16,498 bases of DNA, taken from the NCBI GenBank assembly GCA_022838965.1, contig JALHDK010000015.1, positions 1 through 16,498 on the forward strand, given 5' to 3'. Positions 1-5,146 of this stretch are shown piece by piece. How positions within the stretch are numbered: the first letter of the stretch is position 1; each line of letters starts with the position of its first letter. This DNA comes from Actinomycetales bacterium. Its GTDB lineage: Bacteria > Actinomycetota > Actinomycetes > Actinomycetales > Actinomycetaceae. The position numbers and the translations under genes were made by a program. Under the pieces are notes generated by a model. It had not been told where the DNA came from. It saw nothing but the letters and a program-made list of their open reading frames with translations, and searched no databases.

Positions 1-522
1 GCCACCGGCGACCTGCTCCCGCCGCTGCTCGCGGCCGGTGGGCTGGCGCTCCTCGCGGTCGTGATCCGGCTCGTGCAGCGCACGCCGCTCACCCAGGCGC
101 TCGGCGGGACCTTCGGGGTCGCCATCTCGGTCGTGTGGGCGTGGCGCTCCGGCGAGGCGGCCAACTTCTTCCAGTGGGGACTCTGGGTGAACGCGGCCTA
201 CCTGCTGGGGTGTCTCGTCTCGATCCTCGTGCGCTGGCCGGTGGTCGGGGTTCTCGTGGCGCTGATCCGCGGCACGTGGGAGGGGTGGCGCACCTCCCCG
301 ATGTTCCGCCGGTACGTCCTCGCGACCTGGCTCTGGGTGGCGATGTTCGCCGCGCGGCTGCTCGTGCAGGTGCCCCTGTTCCGTGCCGACGACGTGGCCT
401 GGCTGGGAACGGCCAAGCTGCTGATGGGGGTGCCGTTGTTCGCCCTCGTGGTGTGGCTGACCTGGTTGATGGTCAGGGAGCCAGCAGCTGCTGCACCTCC
501 GGCAGATACTCCGCCGCGTTAG
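1..522 (+). CDS. DUF3159 family membrane protein (5' partial)
   Basis: The reading frame is open from the first base, so the true start lies upstream; the stop is TAG at 520-522. The visible 173 residues are mostly hydrophobic, with about five membrane-spanning stretches separated by short basic loops (for example GTWEGWRTSPMFRRYV), and end in an Ala/Pro-rich tail. Composition, the TPLTQALGG and FFQWGLWVN segments and the position beside ceoC fit the DUF3159 family of actinobacterial inner-membrane proteins, whose function is unknown. In M. tuberculosis the equivalent position is Rv2693c (from memory). It converges with ceoC, and the last 50 nt of the two genes overlap, the shared part encoding only the low-complexity tail here. 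The family call rests on pattern and context; no function is proposed. Confidence 0.75.
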   Translation, partial: ATGDLLPPLLAAGGLALLAVVIRLVQRTPLTQALGGTFGVAISVVWAWRSGEAANFFQWGLWVNAAYLLGCLVSILVRWPVVGVLVALIRGTWEGWRTSPMFRRYVLATWLWVAMFAARLLVQVPLFRADDVAWLGTAKLLMGVPLFALVVWLTWLMVREPAAAAPPADTPPR

Positions 523-1138
523 CATCCAGGACCAGCAGGAGTTCGTCGCCCGCCTCGAGGGTGTCGTCCGGGGTGGGCGCAATGGGCCGGTCACCGCGAA
601 TGATCGCTGCCAGCACCGTGCTCCCGGGCCAGCGGATGGCCGCCACCCGCCGCCCGATCGCCGGCGATTCCTCCGGCAGGGTGATGGCATGAATGGACGC
701 GCCGGACTGGTGGAAGGTGAAGATCTTCGTGAGATCGCCGACGCTGACGGCCTCCTCCACCAGGGCCGTCATGATGCGCGGGGTCGAGACCTGGACGTCC
801 ACCCCCCACGAGCGGTCGAACATCCACTCGTTCTTGGGGTTGTTGACGCGGGCCACCACCTGGGGCACCGCGAACTCCGTCTTGGCGAGCAGGGAGATGA
901 CCAGGTTCGCCTTGTCGTCGCCGGTGGCGGCGACGACGACGTCGGACTCCGAGACGCCCGCCTCGGCGAGGGCGGACGGCTCGCACGCGTCGGCCAGCAG
1001 CCAGTCCGCCTCGGCGACGGAGGCGATCTTCATGGCCGCAGGAAGCTTGTCGATGAGGGTGACCTCGTGGCCGTGGGAGAGCAGCTCCCGGGCGATCGAG
1101 CGGCCGACGGAGCCGGCCCCGGCGATCACGACGCGCAT
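473..1138 (-). CDS. ceoC: TrkA-type potassium regulatory protein CeoC (RCK domain)
   Basis: This 221-residue cytosolic protein has an N-terminal Rossmann RCK_N domain: GAGSVG at residues 7-12 and an Asp at 30 that ends the second strand (LIDK), the usual sign of NAD(H) binding. A C-terminal RCK_C domain follows from about residue 135. Proteins of this family bind nucleotide and gate K+ transporters from the cytoplasmic face. The ATG at 1138-1136 overlaps the stop of ceoB in a TGATG arrangement, which fixes the start and implies translational coupling. Larger frame extensions upstream are simply ceoB read out of frame. E. coli TrkA carries two such halves in one chain, whereas here they are two genes of equal length. 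Its 3' end overlaps the convergent DUF3159 gene by 50 nt. Which paralogue is B or C is assigned by order and similarity to the mycobacterial pair. Confidence 0.9.
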   Translation of the reverse strand: MRVVIAGAGSVGRSIARELLSHGHEVTLIDKLPAAMKIASVAEADWLLADACEPSALAEAGVSESDVVVAATGDDKANLVISLLAKTEFAVPQVVARVNNPKNEWMFDRSWGVDVQVSTPRIMTALVEEAVSVGDLTKIFTFHQSGASIHAITLPEESPAIGRRVAAIRWPGSTVLAAIIRGDRPIAPTPDDTLEAGDELLLVLDANAAEYLPEVQQLLAP

Positions 1139-1803
1139 CAGTCCTCCTTCTCGGGCTCCGCGGTGAACCGGCGCTGCAGCCGGGACAGCTCGTCGCTCGG
1201 GGCGATGATGAAGATGAGGTCGTTCTCCTGGATGACGGTGGACGCCGTGGGCACCAGTCCCTTCCCGAAGCGGGTGAGGTAGCCCACCCGGGCACCGGTC
1301 TCCTCCTCGAGGCGCCGCACCGTGGCGCCCACCCACTGGGGGTGGTAGTCCACGGAGGCGAGGCTCACCGCCCCGGAGGCGTCCTGGTACTCCACCTGGG
1401 CCCCCTTGGGGAGGAGGCGGCGAAGGAACTGGTCCGCGGTCCACCGGACCGTGGCCACCGTGGTGATCCCCAGGCGCTGGTAGACCTCCGCCCGGCGGGG
1501 ATCGTAGATGCGGGCCACCACGCGCTTGACCCCGAAGGTCTCCCGCGCCACCCGGGCCGTGAGGATGTTGGAGTTGTCCCCGTTGGAGACGGCCGCAAGG
1601 GCGTAGGCCTCCTCGATCCCCGCCTGGAGGAGCGCGTCCCGGTCGAAGCCCATCCCGGTGATCCGCCTGCCGGAGAACTCCGCGGGCAGTCGCCGGAAGG
1701 CGTCGGGCTGCATGTCGATGACCGCGACGGAGTGGCCGGAGTCCTCGAGCTGGCTGGCCAGGGTCGACCCCACGCGTCCGCAACCCATGATCACGAAGTG
1801 CAC
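1138..1803 (-). CDS. ceoB: TrkA-type potassium regulatory protein CeoB (RCK domain)
   Basis: An RCK-type regulator of K+ uptake, 221 residues from the chosen GTG at 1803-1801. The N-terminus (VHFVIMGCGRVG) gives GCGRVG at residues 7-12 and Asp30 in AVIDMQ, a complete NAD-binding fold. RCK_C occupies the last third, with sequence such as GLVPTASTVIQENDLIFII. The frame remains open upstream to 1950, but those 49 residues are Arg/Ser-rich, overlap the divergent permease start and lack family character. The GTG gives the N-terminus typical of actinobacterial CeoB. A GGAGGAG lies 13 nt upstream, further than ideal. A TACCGT -10 hexamer lies 7 nt upstream, so the transcript may be leaderless. ceoB and ceoC form a coupled two-gene operon divergent from the permease. 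Confidence 0.9.
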   Translation of the reverse strand: MHFVIMGCGRVGSTLASQLEDSGHSVAVIDMQPDAFRRLPAEFSGRRITGMGFDRDALLQAGIEEAYALAAVSNGDNSNILTARVARETFGVKRVVARIYDPRRAEVYQRLGITTVATVRWTADQFLRRLLPKGAQVEYQDASGAVSLASVDYHPQWVGATVRRLEEETGARVGYLTRFGKGLVPTASTVIQENDLIFIIAPSDELSRLQRRFTAEPEKED

Positions 1804-1810
1804 AGGCCCG

Positions 1811-1816
1811 ACGGTA
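1811..1816 (-). promoter_or_regulatory. Candidate -10 hexamer of ceoBC (leaderless)
   Basis: TACCGT on the minus strand lies 7 nt before the GTG of ceoB, where a -10 element would place transcription start on the start codon. No convincing -35 was seen. The GGAGGAG beside it could alternatively act as a distant ribosome binding site on a longer transcript. Confidence 0.4.
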
Positions 1817-1862
1817 CTCCTCCGGCAGGACCAAGGGGACCCCAATGCGCTGGTTGCGGGCC

Positions 1863-1868
1863 TAGAGT
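1863..1868 (+). promoter_or_regulatory. Candidate -10 hexamer of the permease gene (leaderless)
   Basis: TAGAGT lies 8 nt before the GTG at 1877, and no purine-rich ribosome binding site lies between them. This predicts a leaderless or near-leaderless mRNA. The 73-bp gap between ceoB and this gene must hold both divergent promoters, so the two units may be co-regulated. No -35 match was seen. Confidence 0.45.
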
Positions 1869-1876
1869 GTGTTCTC

Positions 1877-3847
1877 GTGACGGACATCGCCCTGGCCGTG
1901 AAGCGCCTCCTCGTGGGCCGGCCCATGCGGTCGGACATGCTGGGGCACACGCTCCTGCCGAAGCGGATCGCGCTGCCCGTGTTCGCCTCCGATGCGCTCT
2001 CCTCCGTCGCCTACGCCCCGGACGAGATCCTGCTCACCCTCGCCTTCGCCGGCATCGCCGCCGTCGCCGTGTCACCCTGGGTGGCCCTCGCCGTCGTCGT
2101 GGTCCTCGCCGTCGTGATCGCCTCCTACCGCCAGAACGTCCACGCCTACCCCTCCGGTGGCGGCGACTACGAGGTGGCGACGGTGAACCTGGGCAAGCGG
2201 GCCGGTCTCGGCGTGGCGAGCGCGCTGCTGGTGGACTACGTCCTCACCGTGGCCGTCTCCATCTCCTCGGGCGCCCAGTACCTCGCCTCCGCGGTGCCGG
2301 TCTTCCGGGGTCACGAGGTGGCGACCGCCGTGACCGTCGTCGTGCTGCTCGCGATCATCAACCTGCGCGGCGTCCGCGAGTCGGGCACCGCCTTCGCCAT
2401 CCCCACCTATGTCTACATGGGGGCGATCGGGCTGATGGCCCTGGTGGGATTCATCCAGTTCCTCACCGGGAACCTCGGAGAGGCCCCCAGCGCGCAGTAC
2501 GACCTGGTGCCCGTGGAGGGGTTCGAGGCCGGCCTGACGGGGCTGGCCGGCGGTTTCCTCGTGCTGCGTGCCTTCTCCTCGGGCTGCGCGGCGCTGACGG
2601 GTGTCGAGGCGATCTCCAACGGGGTGCCGTCGTTCCAGAAGCCGAAGTCACGCAATGCGGCGACCACGCTCCTGCTGCTGGGGTGCATCTCCGCCACCAT
2701 GATGATGAGCGTCATCGCGCTCGCCCGGCTGACCGGGATCAGGTACGTCGAGAACCCGGCCGAGCAGCTCCTCCTCAATGGTCAACCCGTGGGGGAGGAG
2801 TACCACCAGAGTCCGGTCATCGGGCAGATCGCTGCCACCGTGTTCTCCGGCGTGCCCGTGCTGTTCTACCTCGTCACCATCGTCACGGGCGTCATCCTGG
2901 TGCTGGCCGCCAACACGGCGTTCAACGGCTTCCCCGTGCTCGGGTCGGTGCTCGCCCGCGACGGCTTCCTCCCGCGGCAGCTGCACACGCGCGGCGACCG
3001 GCTCGCCTACTCCAACGGCATCACCCTGCTGACCCTCGGGGCCATCACGTTGATCGTGTCCTTCGACGCCCAGGTGACGCGCCTGATCCAGCTCTACATC
3101 GTGGGCGTGTTCATCTCGTTCACCACCTCACAGCTGGGCATGATCCGCCACTGGACGAGGCTGCTGCGGACCGAGTACTCCAGGGACGCGCGGGTCCGCA
3201 TGCAGCGCTCCCGGGCGGTGAACACGGTCGGGTTCGCGATGACCGGGGTGGTGCTGGTCATCGTCCTCATCACCAAGGCACCCCAGGGGGCGTGGATCAC
3301 CCTCCTGCTCATGGCGTTCCTCTACCTGACCATGCTCGGCATCCGCACGCATTACGACCGGGTCGCCGAACGGCTGCGTGTCGTGGACCCCCAGGACGCC
3401 CGCGCCCTGCCCTCCCGGACCCACGGAGTGGTCCTGATCTCGAAGCTGCACCAGCCCGCCCTCCGGGCCATCGCCTACGCCCGGGCGACGCGGCCCAACA
3501 CGCTGGAGGCGGTGCACGTGGCCATCGATGACAGGGAGGTGGTGGAGCTGCGCGAGCAGTGGAACGAACTCTCCGTCCCCGTGCCGCTGACCATCCTCTC
3601 CTCGCCCTACCGCGAGATCACCCGTCCGATCGTCGAGTACGTGCGGGGGCTGCGCCGGTCCTCCCCACGGGACCTCGTGGTGGTCTTCATCCCCGAGTAC
3701 GTCGTCACCCACTGGTGGGAGCAGCTGCTCCACAACCAGTCCGCGCTCCGGCTGAAGGGCCGGCTGCTGTTCATGCCGGGTGTCGTCATGGCGTCGGTGC
3801 CCTGGCAGCTGGAGGAGCATGTCGCTGCCGCGGATGTCCAGCGCTGA
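1877..3847 (+). CDS. KimA-like APC family permease, probable K+ transporter
   Basis: A 656-residue integral membrane protein. Residues 1 to about 485 contain roughly twelve hydrophobic segments of the APC fold. The first carries ASDALSSVAYAPDEI, close to the signature of KimA/YdaO-type potassium importers, followed by YPSGGGDYEVA. Residues from about 490 to the end are soluble, alternate alpha/beta and resemble the universal-stress-like cytosolic domain of this class. In KimA the soluble part is the c-di-AMP control site; whether that holds here is inference. The GTG start at 1877 is chosen because the conserved region begins shortly after it and TAGAGT precedes it; upstream codons are shadow of the ceoB side. 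Adjacent ceoB/ceoC support a role in K+ uptake. Older annotations call such proteins amino-acid permeases, which remains possible. The M. tuberculosis counterpart is Rv2690c (from memory), of similar length. Confidence 0.85.
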   Translation: MTDIALAVKRLLVGRPMRSDMLGHTLLPKRIALPVFASDALSSVAYAPDEILLTLAFAGIAAVAVSPWVALAVVVVLAVVIASYRQNVHAYPSGGGDYEVATVNLGKRAGLGVASALLVDYVLTVAVSISSGAQYLASAVPVFRGHEVATAVTVVVLLAIINLRGVRESGTAFAIPTYVYMGAIGLMALVGFIQFLTGNLGEAPSAQYDLVPVEGFEAGLTGLAGGFLVLRAFSSGCAALTGVEAISNGVPSFQKPKSRNAATTLLLLGCISATMMMSVIALARLTGIRYVENPAEQLLLNGQPVGEEYHQSPVIGQIAATVFSGVPVLFYLVTIVTGVILVLAANTAFNGFPVLGSVLARDGFLPRQLHTRGDRLAYSNGITLLTLGAITLIVSFDAQVTRLIQLYIVGVFISFTTSQLGMIRHWTRLLRTEYSRDARVRMQRSRAVNTVGFAMTGVVLVIVLITKAPQGAWITLLLMAFLYLTMLGIRTHYDRVAERLRVVDPQDARALPSRTHGVVLISKLHQPALRAIAYARATRPNTLEAVHVAIDDREVVELREQWNELSVPVPLTILSSPYREITRPIVEYVRGLRRSSPRDLVVVFIPEYVVTHWWEQLLHNQSALRLKGRLLFMPGVVMASVPWQLEEHVAAADVQR

Positions 3848-5048
3848 GGCGGGACTGCTCGAGCTCGAGCTCCTGCGCGTCGCGCACGGCGGCTACTGTG
3901 TCGCCCGGCACGGCGGGAAGGTCGTGTTCGTGCGGGGTGGTCTCCCGGGGGAGCGCGTCCGCGTCCGGGTGGCGCAGGAGAACGCGCGGCTGGTGTTCGC
4001 GGACGTCGTCGACGTCGTCGTGCCCTCGGCGGACCGCGTGCCGCACGTCTGGGAGGAGGCCGCCCGGGCCGGGGTCGGCGGTGCGGACCTCGGTCACGTC
4101 GCGCCCGCCGCCCAGCTGCGGTGGAAGTCCGCGGTGATCGCCGACGTCGTGCGCCGGATCGGGGGAGAGCGCGTCGCTGCCGCGGTGGGACCGGTGGAGG
4201 TGCAGCCGGTGGGCGGGTACCGCCGCGGCACCCGCACGCGGGTGGCGTTCGTGGCGGACGACGACGGCCGCCTCGCCATGCGCCGGCCCCGGTCCCACGA
4301 CGTGGTCGCGCTCGACCGGATGCCACTGGCCGTGCCGGAGATCGATGCTCTCGGACTCTTCGCCGAACGGTGGGGCTGGGCCCCGGGCGAAGCGGTGGCC
4401 GCGGTCGCCCCGAGCGACTCGCCGCCCGTCGTCGTGCGCGACTCCGGGGTGTGGTTCGCTCCCGCGGATCCCGCCCCGCGGCGGGTGCGCGAGCGGCTCG
4501 ACCGGCCCGGCGGGCCGTGGCGCTGGCTGGTGGATGCGGCGGGCTTCTGGCAGGTGCACCGCGAGGCGCCCGCCGTGCTCGTGGCGCAGGTGCTGCGCGA
4601 GGCCGGCCCGGTGGAGGGCGGGAGCGTCCTGGAACTGTACGCGGGCGCCGGCCTGTTCACCCTCCCGCTCAGCGACGCCGTCGGGCGTCGCGGGTCGGTG
4701 GTCTCGCTCGAGGGGTCACGGTCCGCCGTCGACGACGCCAGCCGCAACCTCGCCGCCCATCCCCAGGCCAGGGTGCGGCACGCCCGGGTGGAGGCGCGCA
4801 CCGTGGGTTCGGGCGCGGTGGACGTCGTCGTCCTCGACCCCCCGCGAACGGGGGCCGGCACGGACGTGATGCGTGCGATCGCGGCGCGCCGTCCGGCACG
4901 GGTCGTGTACGTGGCGTGTGACCCCGCCGCGCTGGCACGTGACCTCGCGGCCATGCTCCCGGACTACACCGTGGGGTCGGCCGCGGCGTTCGACCTGTTC
5001 CCGCACACCCACCACGTCGAGATGGTGGTCCGGCTCGACCGCCGGTGA
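3834..5048 (+). CDS. TRAM-domain class I SAM-dependent RNA uracil C5-methyltransferase (RlmCD/TrmA family)
   Basis: A 404-residue enzyme predicted to transfer methyl from S-adenosylmethionine to uracil C5, most likely in 23S rRNA. An N-terminal TRAM RNA-binding domain (about residues 7-62) precedes a central domain and a Rossmann methyltransferase domain. The latter has the SAM motif LYAGAGLFTLPL, DPPR at 335-338, the nucleophilic Cys362 in YVACDP and a C-terminal general-base Glu396 in HHVEMV. The N-terminal [4Fe-4S] cysteines of RlmD-type enzymes are absent: the equivalent stretch reads GVGGADLGH, and Cys22 in TRAM is the only N-terminal cysteine. The gene overlaps the permease end by 14 nt, implying co-transcription. 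The start is uncertain: ATG at 3834 is preferred, while ATG at 3819 is possible but lies 1 nt from GGAGGAG. The exact target base cannot be read. Confidence 0.85.
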   Translation: MSSAEAGLLELELLRVAHGGYCVARHGGKVVFVRGGLPGERVRVRVAQENARLVFADVVDVVVPSADRVPHVWEEAARAGVGGADLGHVAPAAQLRWKSAVIADVVRRIGGERVAAAVGPVEVQPVGGYRRGTRTRVAFVADDDGRLAMRRPRSHDVVALDRMPLAVPEIDALGLFAERWGWAPGEAVAAVAPSDSPPVVVRDSGVWFAPADPAPRRVRERLDRPGGPWRWLVDAAGFWQVHREAPAVLVAQVLREAGPVEGGSVLELYAGAGLFTLPLSDAVGRRGSVVSLEGSRSAVDDASRNLAAHPQARVRHARVEARTVGSGAVDVVVLDPPRTGAGTDVMRAIAARRPARVVYVACDPAALARDLAAMLPDYTVGSAAAFDLFPHTHHVEMVVRLDRR

Positions 5049-5062
5049 CGGCGCCCGGTCAC

Positions 5063-5068
5063 TAGGCT
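5063..5068 (+). promoter_or_regulatory. Candidate -10 hexamer of acn
   Basis: TAGGCT sits 84 nt upstream of the aconitase start and exactly 6 nt upstream of a GTG at 5075, the same spacing as the predicted leaderless promoters in front of the serpin and peptidase genes. Transcription from about 5075 would give acn a 72-nt leader containing the palindromic operator. No -35 match was seen. Confidence 0.4.
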
Positions 5069-5074
5069 GCAGGT

Positions 5075-5110
5075 GTGGTGGACAGCCCGCCACCCGGGAC
5101 AGTATCTTGA
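5075..5110 (+). CDS. Putative 11-codon leader ORF ahead of acn
   Basis: GTG at 5075 is followed by an 11-codon frame (VVDSPPPGTVS) ending in TGA at 5108-5110, inside the operator palindrome. It begins 6 nt after TAGGCT, the geometry expected of a leaderless ORF. It contains a run of three prolines, which can slow ribosomes. Nothing else supports translation, and such frames are common by chance in GC-rich DNA. It could equally be untranslated leader. Confidence 0.2.
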   Translation: MVDSPPPGTVS

Positions 5111-5120
5111 CATCGAGATA
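5103..5120. promoter_or_regulatory. Near-palindromic operator candidate upstream of acn
   Basis: TATCTTGACATCGAGATA is an 18-bp inverted repeat with seven of nine base pairs symmetric (arms TATCTxGA/TCxAGATA). It is AT-rich against its GC-rich surroundings and lies 26 nt before the aconitase start. It also contains TTGACA (5107-5112) and overlaps GATAAT (5117-5122), a possible second -10, so a bound protein could block initiation or elongation. The form resembles MarR-family operators. TamR, a MarR-family protein acting on aconitase promoters in Streptomyces, is a candidate from memory; the exact consensus match is not verified. No regulator gene is in the window. Confidence 0.5.
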
Positions 5121-5131
5121 ATTGCTCACGA

Positions 5132-5140
5132 AGAGGAGAG
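5132..5140 (+). promoter_or_regulatory. Ribosome binding site of acn
   Basis: AGAGGAGAG lies 6 nt before the GTG at 5147 and decides that start codon. It is one of the clearest Shine-Dalgarno sites in the window, in contrast to the apparently leaderless neighbours. Confidence 0.75.
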
Positions 5141-5146
5141 CCGCAC

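Noticed and set aside
1804..1950. N-terminal extension of ceoB to an upstream start at 1950
   Set aside because: The extra 49 residues lack domain character, overlap the divergent permease start, and the GTG at 1803 gives the normal family N-terminus.
1342..3531. A 729-codon open frame on the + strand across ceoB and the permease
   Set aside because: It is rich in Arg, Gly, Pro and His with no family pattern, and runs in another frame over two well-supported genes. Long spurious frames are expected at this GC content.
5037..5060. Possible hairpin over the end of the methyltransferase gene
   Set aside because: Only short imperfect stems (GCCG-GTGA-CGGC) could be drawn, inside coding sequence and without a T-tract, so it is not supported as a terminator.
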